Origin: Deinococcus sp.
GTDB taxonomy: Bacteria; Deinococcota; Deinococci; Deinococcales; Deinococcaceae
Direction: 5' to 3'
DNA length: 6,275 nucleotides
NCBI RefSeq assembly: GCF_018260555.1
Contig: NZ_JAGLBB010000104.1
Location: 1 to 6,275, forward strand
The translations under genes were made by a program, and so were the position numbers. Positions within the stretch are counted from its first letter, which is position 1; each line of letters starts with the position of its first letter. Below the pieces are notes generated by a model. The model did not search any database and had not been told where the DNA came from. It worked only from the letters and a program-made list of their open reading frames with translations. Below are positions 1-4,824 of the stretch, piece by piece.

Positions 1-77
1 GCGAGTTCTGACGGGAAACCTCCCCAAAATTTTGGGGAGGTTGTGCCCCCACGCGAGCGCTCTATCTGTAAATCTTT
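1..77. repeat. Terminal redundancy, left copy (circle junction)
   Basis: Bases 1-77 are identical to 6199-6275. An exact end-to-end duplication of this kind is the usual mark of a circular molecule written as a linear contig, so the unique sequence is 6198 bp. The copy contains one palindrome and two GTGCCCC repeat starts, and the array runs continuously through the junction, which agrees with circularity. Confidence 0.9.
17..42. repeat. Array palindrome, unit 5
   Basis: A perfect 26-nt palindrome with arms AACCTCCCCAAAA and no loop, immediately followed by GTGCCCCC. It is repeated at 6215-6240 only because of the terminal redundancy. It is the longest dyad in the array and lacks the CTG/CAG ends seen in most others. 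Confidence 0.9.
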
Positions 78-84
78 TACAGAT
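64..84. repeat. Array palindrome, unit 6
   Basis: A 21-nt dyad with 9-nt arms ATCTGTAAA and TTTACAGAT around a 3-nt centre TCT. It has the ATCTG...CAGAT ends shared with units 4, 7 and 8 but a different inner core. Confidence 0.9.
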
Positions 85-120
85 GGGCTACCGTGCCCCA
101 CGCGTGCGCGGGCGCGAGCC

Positions 121-141
121 ATCTGTGTGATTCACACAGAT
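121..141. repeat. Array palindrome, unit 7
   Basis: A 21-nt dyad with 10-nt arms ATCTGTGTGA and TCACACAGAT around a single T. The GTGTGA/TCACAC halves resemble those of the dyad over the start of the short leftward gene (5937-5964), in the opposite arrangement. Confidence 0.9.
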
Positions 142-178
142 GCACCAACTGCGTGCCCCCACGCGTGCGCCCGCAGCC

Positions 179-199
179 ATCTGATAACAGTTATCAGAT
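179..199. repeat. Array palindrome, unit 8
   Basis: A 21-nt dyad with 10-nt arms ATCTGATAAC and GTTATCAGAT around a single A. It is nearly identical, with its left flank GCGCCCGCAGCC, to the unit 1 palindrome at 6006-6026, so this is the one clear duplicate core in the array. Confidence 0.9.
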
Positions 200-207
200 A
201 GTGCCCC

Positions 208-229
208 CCACGCGCCCGCGGGCGCGTGG
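208..229. repeat. GC-rich palindrome formed by the repeat body of unit 9
   Basis: A perfect 22-nt palindrome with arms CCACGCGCCCG and CGGGCGCGTGG. Here the GC-rich repeat body, normally asymmetric, has become self-complementary. The right half reads like the inverted form of the repeat, so this unit may be a join between a direct and an inverted copy. Confidence 0.85.
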
Positions 230-245
230 ATCAAGGCAGAGCTCA

Positions 246-261
246 CTGGCTATATAGCCAG
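246..261. repeat. Array palindrome, unit 9
   Basis: A perfect 16-nt palindrome, CTGGCTATATAGCCAG. Its left flank AGAGCTCA matches that of unit 2, whose palindrome is different. GTGCCCCCC begins directly after it. Confidence 0.9.
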
Positions 262-284
262 GTGCCCCCCACGCGTGGCGACAG

Positions 285-302
285 AATGCTGAAAAATGCT
301 GA
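285..302. repeat. Degenerate array core, unit 10 (direct repeat)
   Basis: Two copies of AATGCTGA (285-292 and 295-302) sit in direct orientation where other units have a dyad. This may be a decayed or differently used unit. Confidence 0.6.
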
Positions 303-318
303 TGTTTGCGGTGCCCCC

Positions 319-339
319 CTCGCGCCCGCGCACGCGTGG
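319..339 (-). repeat. Inverted copy of the array repeat body, unit 11
   Basis: These 21 bases are the exact reverse complement of the repeat body at 98-118 and at 6033-6053 (CCACGCG through GGGCGCGAG). It is the only clearly inverted full body in the array, and it follows a normally oriented GTGCCCCC at 311. With 98-118 it forms an inverted repeat enclosing units 7-10. Confidence 0.85.
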
Positions 340-412
340 TGGGGGAGGGGGTCGGCTTAGCGGAACAGAGACGTGCCCCCCAGCGGCCAGCAGCGCGCCC
401 CGGCTGAACTTG

Positions 413-507
413 CCGCACAGGGCGGCCAGGAACGGGCCAGCAGATACCGCCCCGGACACTCACACCGGGGCGGCTGTTGCTGCCGCCTTCCTGGCCGTCC
501 TGTGCGG
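413..507. other. Large imperfect hairpin next to the array
   Basis: The outer arms 413-432 and 488-507 are complementary over 20 nt with one mismatch, which would be a G-U pair in RNA. The inner arms CCGCCCCGG (447-455) and CCGGGGCGG (465-473) pair perfectly around a 9-nt loop, ACACTCACA. Between them CAGCA (438-442) can pair with TGCTG (478-482). The whole 95-nt stretch can therefore fold into one rod-like stem. Translations here are low-complexity and unconvincing, so I read it as structured DNA or RNA: a small RNA, an element that ends transcription of the leftward operon, or part of an origin. Which strand would be transcribed cannot be seen. Confidence 0.7.
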
Positions 508-542
508 GCGGTACGCGCCTACGCCGCGCGGCGTACCGCCCG
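505..542. other. Second hairpin with nested palindrome
   Basis: Twelve-base arms CGGGCGGTACGC (505-516) and GCGTACCGCCCG (531-542) pair perfectly around a 14-nt loop. A different, perfect 16-nt palindrome TACGCCGCGCGGCGTA lies at 520-535 and competes with it. The hairpin abuts the end of the larger hairpin at 413-507, so the two could stack. A CTGGTCGGC motif follows at 546. Confidence 0.65.
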
Positions 543-609
543 GTGCTGGTCGGCCAGTCGTTCACCGTCTGCCGTGCCGACACGTCTCCCGCCCGCACGT
601 AACTCAGGG

Positions 610-636
610 CGCCGTGATGCTCATCATTTTGCGGCG
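610..636. other. Short hairpin just after the third gene of the replication operon
   Basis: CGCCG/CGGCG and TGATG/CATCA can pair with a small asymmetric loop, only a few bases beyond the stop codon at 639-641. It has no T-run on the leftward transcript, so it is a weak candidate for a terminator. The larger hairpins at 413-542 may do this job instead. Confidence 0.3.
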
Positions 637-638
637 TT

Positions 639-1019
639 TCACGCGGCCCACCCTGTCCCGTTCAGCGCCACGCAGGGCGTGTGGCCGTGCGTGATGACTG
701 GCCGCCGGATGTTGCGCTCATCCGGGTAGTGGGCCGACCAGTCGAGAGCGCACGCCCCGGCGTGCAGGCCTTCCCCCGGCTGGGCTGACCAGCGGGCGCA
801 CGTGCCGCAGTGCCCCGGCTGGTAGGTCGGCGGGTACGTTCCGTCAGGCATCTGCCCGCGCTGAAGTCGGCGGATCAGGGGCGCGCGGTGCCGTTTGATG
901 CCCTCGAGGACTTCAGCGGGTGGGGGCGTACCAGCAGCGGCGTTCAGGTTCCCGGCGGCGTTCAGCGTGAGGGAAACGCCGTGCTGGGCGAGCTTGCCGA
1001 CCAGTTCATTGAGGTTCAC
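639..1019 (-). CDS. Small protein with TubC-docking-like N-terminus and a cysteine cluster
   Basis: Third gene of the leftward replication operon, 126 residues, GTG start. The GTG overlaps the primase stop codon (GTGA), and AGGA lies six bases upstream inside the primase gene, so translation is probably coupled. Residues 1-52 (LNELVGKLAQHGVSLTLNAAGNL, then EVLEGIKRHRAPLIRRL) follow the helix-strand-strand-helix pattern of TubC N-terminal docking-like domains. I recall such domains as occurring next to primase-like genes on phages and plasmids, but have not checked this. The middle has a CxxC (GHCGTCARW, about 70-77) and a further Cys about 16 residues later (AGACALDW), with His nearby, which could bind a metal. 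Two WSA tripeptides come from CTGGTCGGC-like motifs. A role as an accessory partner of the primase-helicase is inference. The gene itself is well supported; the family name is moderate. Confidence 0.75.
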   Translation of the reverse strand: MNLNELVGKLAQHGVSLTLNAAGNLNAAAGTPPPAEVLEGIKRHRAPLIRRLQRGQMPDGTYPPTYQPGHCGTCARWSAQPGEGLHAGACALDWSAHYPDERNIRRPVITHGHTPCVALNGTGWAA

Positions 1020-3589
1020 AGGTCTTCCTGCGCCCAGGCTTCGGTGACACTGGTGACACTGGTGACACCAGTTCCCCGGTTTTCTGTATACGCGTGTAAG
1101 AGATTACGAGAAACCGGGGAATCAGTGTCACCACCGTCACCGCTGTCACCCGCTTCAGACACCCCATCCCAACCGCGCTCTAACTTGGTGCGGTATGGCT
1201 TGCACCCTGCCGACCGGAGAAACGCGTGTAGATCGGCTAATTTCGCTTCGCGCGACCTGATTGCGTTCTCTGCCACCCATTCTTCGAACATGACCTTCAG
1301 GCGGCCGGAGGTGATCTCCAGACCGTCACCGAACATCAGCCGCGCCGCTGCGAACCGTTCGTAGGGGTTCTGATCCTTCCAGTACCCGGCCGTTGCCGCC
1401 TGCACTACGGCCGACTCGCCCAGGTCATACCCGCTGTTCAGCCACAGGCGGCAGCCTTCCACTAACCAGTTCAGGAACGCCGACAGGGCCACCGGGTCAG
1501 TCCTGAGTGTGTCTTTGAAGTTCCCGTCAGCTTCAGCGGGCCGCGCGCTGAACGGGACAACGATGATCCGGCGCTGTAGCCCGCTGTCATCGTGTGATGA
1601 CTTGATCGGGTGATTCGTCTGAATGGCGAGCTTGAAGACTGGCGTGAACGTCACCATGTCGTTGCTGTGCATCCAACGCGCCGTGATCGGGTCATTCCCC
1701 GTCATGCCTTTCACGCGGCCAGCATTGAACCGCGCGTGTTCGTCGGGTTCGCTCGCGATGACCAGGCGCTTGCCCTGCAACTTCAGCAACTCAGGCTTAG
1801 GGCCGGTGCCGCTGTCGCCGTGCGCGTTGTGCAGGATCAGCCCCACCTCTATGGTGTGGGCGTACTCGCCCAGCGTGGCCTTAAGCGTATCGGCCAGTGT
1901 GCCCTTGCCAGTGCCGCCGGGACCGGACAGCACGACGAACTTCTCATTCGGCGCGCGGCCGTATAGGGTGCTGCCCGCCCAGCGTTGCAGCAGATCGTGC
2001 CGACCATCCGCCCGCAGCAGCTCCAGCAGGCGTTCCACGTAGGGATGCTGGGCGGCCGGATCGTAGGCGGCGCCCGCCTGACAGGTCATGAGGTCGGCGG
2101 GATCGTGGGGCCGCAACGTGCCACTGGTCAGCTCGAGCGTTCCGTTGGGGCAGTTCAGCAGCTCAGGGCGGGCGTTCCACGCGTCTACGGGCGTCAGGAA
2201 CTCAGGTTTACCAGCGGCGGCCGTGAGTGCCCGGGTGACGGTGCCGACGTTGCACACGTTGGTAGCCCACCGGCCGACCCGCTCGAGGTCTTCCTTATCG
2301 GCGTGCTGTTTCAGCAGGTCAAGGAAGTACTGGCCGACTACTTCCCGCAGCACTTCACCGGCAACGGCTGCGGCCAGGATCGGTTCACGCATCCACACGC
2401 CGCGCGCCGGATCGTAGGCGTACCAGCCCTGGTTCAGGGTGTACCGCAGTCGGCCCTGAAGGTTGTTCGCGGCCAGGATGACGGCGTTTGCCTCGTCGGT
2501 GCCTTCCTGAGTGCCGTGCGGGAAGCTGGGCAGCCCGTACCCGCCCGCGCTGCTTGCGGGGGTCTTCCCGGCCGTCTGAAGGGCAAGCCGGGGGACTTGC
2601 GCCTTGACCTTGCGCGGCGTCTTGGGCGTGCCTTCCGGTTTCTGCCGGGGCGTCATCTTGCCTTTGTCCAGGCCGCTGCGGATGGTGGGCATGATCTCGC
2701 CCGGGTCAAGGCCGATCTCGCGGGCAACGTCGGCCAGGGCGGCCACCGCTGCGGATTCTTCGATGTGCCCGCCGCCGACCATGTTCCCGATGGCGCACGC
2801 GCTGATGTTCAGTTGATCGTTCCGGCCGCCCTTCCGACCGGCGCGCAGTTTGTCCAGTTCCTTCTGGAACGCCGCCGACCAGTACGGGGCAGCGCCGCCC
2901 TGGTACGCCATGGCGGCAGCCGGTGCCGGGTTTCGGGATTCTTCGGGGTCTTCATGCGAGAGGGAACGCGCCGCTGCAATGAGCTGGTCGGCCCACTCGC
3001 CCAGGAGCGAAGGAAGGGCCGACCAGTCACCATGCATAGGCTGGTACAGGTTCCCGCTGGGGTGCAGGCTGTGCGGAATGCAGGCGTACCCGCCCTGGCC
3101 GCGCGTTTCAATGCCGATCTCGCGCCGCTCGCGCTTCACGCCGTCGGCGTCACACGGGGGCAACCATGCCAGCTTCCTGTTTCCGGGCACGTCACCGGAA
3201 CGCCGGTACGCGACTTGCCAGCCGCCCCCGCCGGTCCTCTGGCTGGGCAGGTCGGCGGCCCAGTCCGGGGCGGTGGCGAGCCACGCGGGGTAGAAGTCCG
3301 GCTCGTCAAAGTCCAGCACTTCAACGCCGCCGCTGACCTTCCCGCAGACCAGCGCGTAGCCCTTGGTACGCGGGTCGGCGTGCCACCTGAGGAGCTGGTC
3401 GGCCGTGGCGGGCGTGTCCTGATACGCGGCCCACTTGTACCACGGCCGTTTGTCCTGGCCGACGGCGATGATGCTGCACCCGGCGGCGCGCATGTCCAGC
3501 GCCAGCTTGAGCAGCGGCGGGACGGGCGTTACACTGTCCTCAGCGCCCGCCCGCGCTGCCCCCCCGTCCTGCACACGGGGGGGCGTCAT
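1016..3589 (-). CDS. Primase-polymerase fused to superfamily 3 (D5/P4-type) helicase; replication protein
   Basis: 857-residue replication protein, full length for the phage/plasmid primase P4-type family. Residues 25-200 are a primase-polymerase domain: LDFDEPD (92-98) carries the catalytic DxD pair, TGGGGWQVAYR (119-129) is the glycine-rich motif, and IETRGQGGYACIPHSLHPSG (160-179) is the third conserved block. Residues 245-310 look like a primase C-terminal helical region. A D5-N-like region (about 365-550) precedes the SF3 helicase: Walker A GPGGTGKGT (556-564), Walker B-like RLVIASEPDE (608-617), sensor/motif C KLAIQTNHP (653-661) and the arginine pair in GLQRRIIVVPF (670-680). It should open the origin, unwind DNA and prime synthesis. 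The C-terminus (about 811-850) is low-complexity: GD repeats, then VTSVTSVT, encoded by the GGTGAC inverted repeat. The ATG overlaps the upstream stop (ATGA). A G/C hairpin lies just inside the start. Confidence 0.95.
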   Translation of the reverse strand: MTPPRVQDGGAARAGAEDSVTPVPPLLKLALDMRAAGCSIIAVGQDKRPWYKWAAYQDTPATADQLLRWHADPRTKGYALVCGKVSGGVEVLDFDEPDFYPAWLATAPDWAADLPSQRTGGGGWQVAYRRSGDVPGNRKLAWLPPCDADGVKRERREIGIETRGQGGYACIPHSLHPSGNLYQPMHGDWSALPSLLGEWADQLIAAARSLSHEDPEESRNPAPAAAMAYQGGAAPYWSAAFQKELDKLRAGRKGGRNDQLNISACAIGNMVGGGHIEESAAVAALADVAREIGLDPGEIMPTIRSGLDKGKMTPRQKPEGTPKTPRKVKAQVPRLALQTAGKTPASSAGGYGLPSFPHGTQEGTDEANAVILAANNLQGRLRYTLNQGWYAYDPARGVWMREPILAAAVAGEVLREVVGQYFLDLLKQHADKEDLERVGRWATNVCNVGTVTRALTAAAGKPEFLTPVDAWNARPELLNCPNGTLELTSGTLRPHDPADLMTCQAGAAYDPAAQHPYVERLLELLRADGRHDLLQRWAGSTLYGRAPNEKFVVLSGPGGTGKGTLADTLKATLGEYAHTIEVGLILHNAHGDSGTGPKPELLKLQGKRLVIASEPDEHARFNAGRVKGMTGNDPITARWMHSNDMVTFTPVFKLAIQTNHPIKSSHDDSGLQRRIIVVPFSARPAEADGNFKDTLRTDPVALSAFLNWLVEGCRLWLNSGYDLGESAVVQAATAGYWKDQNPYERFAAARLMFGDGLEITSGRLKVMFEEWVAENAIRSREAKLADLHAFLRSAGCKPYRTKLERGWDGVSEAGDSGDGGDTDSPVSRNLLHAYTENRGTGVTSVTSVTEAWAQEDL
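1043..1150. repeat. Inverted triplets of GGTGAC inside the primase gene; possible iterons or origin
   Basis: Three GGTGAC hexamers (1043, 1052, 1061) and three in the opposite orientation, GTCACC (1127, 1136, 1145), are each spaced exactly 9 bp. They flank an inner inverted repeat, TTCCCCGGTTTTCT (1072-1085) against AGAAACCGGGGAA (1109-1121). Overall, arms of about 42 nt pair with some mismatches around a 23-nt loop (1086-1108). The region encodes the low-complexity C-terminal tail of the primase-helicase (GDSGDGGDT on one arm, VTSVTSVT on the other). Since the protein tail looks unconstrained, a DNA-level role is plausible: binding sites for the replication protein, or an origin lying inside the gene that uses it. 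Confidence 0.75.
3558..3584. promoter_or_regulatory. Perfect G/C hairpin directly after the primase start codon
   Basis: Arms GCCCCCCCGT (3558-3567) and ACGGGGGGGC (3575-3584) pair over 10 bp around a 7-nt loop. On the leftward mRNA the stem begins a couple of bases after the ATG (3589-3587). Such a stable stem at the start could slow initiation, make it depend on translation of the upstream overlapping gene, or mark that the true start is further in. The encoded residues (PPRVQDGGA) are not part of any domain. Confidence 0.6.
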
Positions 3590-3780
3590 TTTCTACCTGC
3601 CAGGAAGTCAGTCACGGCGTCGGCGGGTATCAGGATGCGCCGACCAGCGCGCACGCTGCGCAGTTCACCGGAGCGCAGCAGCTTGTACACGGTGCTGCGG
3701 CCTAAGCCCAGCAGGGGCTGAAGGTCGGCGGGCCTGTAGGCCGACCCGCCTTCATGACGTGGCGTGTTTTGTAGAGTCAT
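3586..3780 (-). CDS. Small excisionase-family helix-turn-helix DNA-binding protein
   Basis: 64 residues, first gene of the leftward replication operon. The sequence YRPADLQPLLGLGRSTVYKLLRSGELRSVRAGRRILIPADAVTDFL (about 15-60) is a near-complete HTH_17/excisionase-type winged helix: recognition helix around RSTVYKLLRSG, then the wing (SVRAGRRILIP) and a final helix. Proteins of this type bind DNA beside phage or plasmid genes as excision factors or transcription regulators. With no integrase here, a role in replication control or operon regulation is more likely than excision. The ATG start is well set by AGGAGG eight bases upstream. Its stop overlaps the primase start by four bases (ATGA), so the two are probably translated together. 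Basic residues are concentrated in the recognition region, as expected. Confidence 0.9.
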   Translation of the reverse strand: MTLQNTPRHEGGSAYRPADLQPLLGLGRSTVYKLLRSGELRSVRAGRRILIPADAVTDFLAGRK

Positions 3781-3788
3781 AGCAGGAA

Positions 3789-3794
3789 CCTCCT
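3789..3794 (-). promoter_or_regulatory. Strong ribosome binding site for the excisionase-like gene
   Basis: On the leftward strand AGGAGG lies 8 nt before the ATG at 3780. It is the strongest Shine-Dalgarno match in the window and sets the start of the whole three-gene replication operon. Confidence 0.85.
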
Positions 3795-3957
3795 AAGGTT
3801 CGCAGCGCGCACGGGGTCTGTCTTGGCGGATCGTTCCCCGGCGCGCTGGTCTTTTGTATCGAGGGGTTAACCCTCACGAACACTGTACAGCATAAACGGC
3901 TTAACATTGTCCAGCACACAGTTTTCTACTACTTGAGGGGCGGTTATACCCTAGGGT
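3795..3957 (-). promoter_or_regulatory. Control region upstream of the replication operon
   Basis: This AT-richer intergenic stretch precedes the leftward replication genes. It contains an imperfect dyad, GAGGGGTTAACCCTC (3861-3875), and two 16-bp direct repeats 24 bp apart (AACACTGTACAGCATA at 3879-3894 and AACATTGTCCAGCACA at 3903-3918; 13 of 16 bases agree). The first repeat contains the palindrome CTGTACAG. A palindrome ACCCTAGGGT (3948-3957) directly follows the stop of the upstream winged-helix gene. I see no clear -35/-10 pair, although TGGACA (leftward, 3914-3909) is a possible -35. The repeats are plausible operators for one of the three HTH proteins encoded nearby. Confidence 0.5.
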
Positions 3958-4428
3958 TTATCTCGTAACTATGTGCCCGTAGTCCGGGTCATCCTTCAGC
4001 AGATCGGCCGCCCAGTCGGGTAGCCGCCCGCGTTCCTGAGCGGCGCGCAGGTCGCCAGCAACGCGGGCCGTCATGCGCGCCCGCTGGTACGCCGTCATGC
4101 CATAGGCCGACCAGTGCAGCGCGGCGGCGCGGGCTTCAGCGCTCAGCCAGACGTGCGTGATCCGGCGGCCCCGGCCAGCAGCGGGCGGCCAGCAGCCGAC
4201 CAGCCCGCGCTTTTCAAATGCCCGCAGGGCGGCGCTGATCGAGGTCGGCGCTATGCCCAGGTCGGCGGCCGCGTCGGCCAGCACCCACGGCACCCAGCCG
4301 CTTTCTGGTCGGCGTTCGTTCAGCCAGACCAGCAGCCGGTGCCCGCCGCGTGAAATCTGCGCGGCTGCACTCTTGCGTGTCGCGCCCCTGGGCCGCCCGC
4401 CCTTGTTCCGTTGCCCCTGCACGGGCAC
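3958..4428 (-). CDS. Winged-helix-like DNA-binding protein (plasmid regulator?)
   Basis: Leftward gene directly after the Cro/CI-type repressor gene. I chose GTG 4428, four bases after that gene's stop (4433-4435), giving 156 residues. A TTG at 4476 would add 16 residues but overlap the repressor gene, and a GTG at 4422 is also possible. The N-terminus is basic (GQRNKGGRPRGATRK). The middle, GHRLLVWLNERRPESGWVPWVLADAAADLGIAPTSISAALRAFEKRGLVGCW, then RITHVWLS, fits a winged helix: helix, HTH (ADLGIAPTSISAALRAFEKRGLV) and a basic wing (GRGRRITHV). The C-terminal third is Ala/Arg-rich and helical. Probable role: regulation of plasmid replication or of the neighbouring promoters. A small replication initiator of winged-helix type is the alternative. 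I do not recognise a specific named family. Confidence 0.75.
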   Translation of the reverse strand: MPVQGQRNKGGRPRGATRKSAAAQISRGGHRLLVWLNERRPESGWVPWVLADAAADLGIAPTSISAALRAFEKRGLVGCWPPAAGRGRRITHVWLSAEARAAALHWSAYGMTAYQRARMTARVAGDLRAAQERGRLPDWAADLLKDDPDYGHIVTR

Positions 4429-4432
4429 CGGC

Positions 4433-4693
4433 TCAACTCGCCAGCGGGCCGCGCTGGTCGGCCAGCAGGTCGGCAACGGTCAGGGCGTCATTCCCGGTCA
4501 TGCGGCGCAGGGCGGCCAGGATCGCGCCGACTGTCTCGATGTCGGCGCGCTTGGCAGTCCCGGCGGCCAGGGCGTACACGCTGTTCCGGCTGACCGTGCC
4601 GGATAGTTCCTGCGAGAGTTTGTATGCGCTCAGGTTGTGTGCGGCCAGCACGTCCTTTATGCGCCATTCAAGCGTGATCGGTTGTGTGTTCAT
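4433..4693 (-). CDS. Cro/CI-type (XRE) helix-turn-helix repressor
   Basis: 86 residues from ATG 4693; an in-frame ATG at 4720 would give 95, but its extra residues (MSGLWYCAP) do not look like part of the fold. The region IKDVLAAHNLSAYKLSQELSGTVSRNSVYALAAGTAKRADIETVGAILAALRRMTG is a typical XRE HTH: helix 1, the HTH pair around SAYKLSQEL and SRNSVYALAAG, then the closing helices. There is no Shine-Dalgarno before 4693; a TATGGT eleven bases upstream suggests a leaderless mRNA. The gene diverges from a strong rightward promoter whose -35 to -10 region holds small dyads, so it probably represses that promoter and perhaps its own. The winged-helix gene follows immediately, suggesting a two-gene control operon. 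Confidence 0.88.
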   Translation of the reverse strand: MNTQPITLEWRIKDVLAAHNLSAYKLSQELSGTVSRNSVYALAAGTAKRADIETVGAILAALRRMTGNDALTVADLLADQRGPLAS

Positions 4694-4706
4694 GGGGGCA
4701 CAGTAC

Positions 4707-4749
4707 CATAGTCCCGACATGTTGACATAGTGCCTACTATCGGGTAGTA
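4707..4749. promoter_or_regulatory. Operator-like repeats between the divergent genes
   Basis: CATAGT occurs at 4707-4712 and 4726-4731. ATAGT-GCCT-ACTAT (4727-4740) is a dyad, and TACTA-TCGGG-TAGTA (4735-4749) is a second, overlapping one. Together they cover the spacer and -10 of the rightward promoter and the upstream part of the repressor gene's own promoter. This is what one expects of an operator for the adjacent XRE repressor. Confidence 0.55.
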
Positions 4750-4750
4750 T
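4722..4750 (+). promoter_or_regulatory. Sigma70-type promoter for the rightward three-gene operon
   Basis: TTGACA (4722-4727) is a perfect -35; 17 bp later TAGTAT (4745-4750) matches four of six -10 bases. Transcription would start near 4757, giving a leader of about 70 nt before the ATG at 4825. It is the best promoter match I can see in the window. Confidence 0.8.
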
Positions 4751-4764
4751 CAGGTCAGCAGGAA

Positions 4765-4795
4765 GGCCGGGTTTCCCGCGAAGAAAGCCCCGGCC
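4765..4795 (+). promoter_or_regulatory. Leader hairpin of the rightward operon
   Basis: GGCCGGG (4765-4771) pairs with CCCGGCC (4789-4795), and TTTC (4772-4775) with GAAA (4783-4786), leaving a two-base bulge and a 7-nt loop. It sits at or near the 5' end of the predicted mRNA and has no T-run after it, so it more likely stabilises the transcript or affects translation than ends transcription. Confidence 0.5.
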
Positions 4796-4824
4796 GACTG
4801 ACTCCCCCGTTCGAAGGAACCACC

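Larger units (their letters stand above)
1..381 (+). repeat. Palindrome-repeat array, right part (units 6-12)
   Basis: This is a tandem array of GC-rich units, each starting GTGCCCC followed by C and usually ACGCG then a GCGCGGGCGC-like stretch. Unit starts lie at 43, 93, 153, 201, 262, 311 and 373, so spacings are 50, 60, 48, 61, 49 and 62 bp. Most units carry a short palindrome, often AT-rich (listed separately), just before the next GTGCCCC. The palindromes differ in sequence while keeping dyad symmetry. Units 10-12 are degenerate: one has a direct repeat in place of a dyad, and one has its GC-rich part inverted. No convincing gene lies here. An origin, a partition or incompatibility site, or a set of protein or hairpin targets are all possible; the sequence alone does not decide between them. 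Confidence 0.85.

Noticed and set aside
1..381. CRISPR array
   Set aside because: The region has repeats and variable inserts, but the repeats vary in length and sequence, the 'spacers' are palindromic and include a duplicate, and no cas gene is present.
519..620. Leftward open stretch ending ...ERLADQHRAVRRAA that looks somewhat protein-like
   Set aside because: It has no start codon after the preceding stop and overlaps a hairpin. It may be the remnant of a gene or of the end of the neighbouring one, but there is too little to call a pseudogene.
194..729. Open frames of 118-134 codons on both strands over the array and the large hairpins
   Set aside because: They run through repeats and hairpins, are rich in Pro/Arg/Gly, overlap each other on both strands and lack convincing ribosome binding sites.
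1985..3721. Long open frame (578 codons) on the + strand opposite the primase gene
   Set aside because: It is antisense to a protein with clear primase and helicase motifs. Its translation is low-complexity Arg/Gly/Ala/Val without any motif, as expected for the shadow of a GC-rich gene.
3586..3780. Reading the excisionase-like gene as evidence of an integrated element
   Set aside because: There is no integrase or attachment site, the sequence closes into a circle, and the gene is coupled to the primase, so a regulatory role fits better.
4429..4476. Upstream TTG start (4476) for the winged-helix gene
   Set aside because: It would overlap the repressor gene by 44 bases and add residues (PTCWPTSAARWR) that look like the out-of-frame reading of that gene. 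A GTG four bases after the repressor stop is simpler, though this is not certain.
4694..4701. GTGCCCCC on the leftward strand just before the XRE repressor start, matching the array repeat start
   Set aside because: Only eight bases match and no repeat body or dyad follows. About one such match is expected by chance in this composition.
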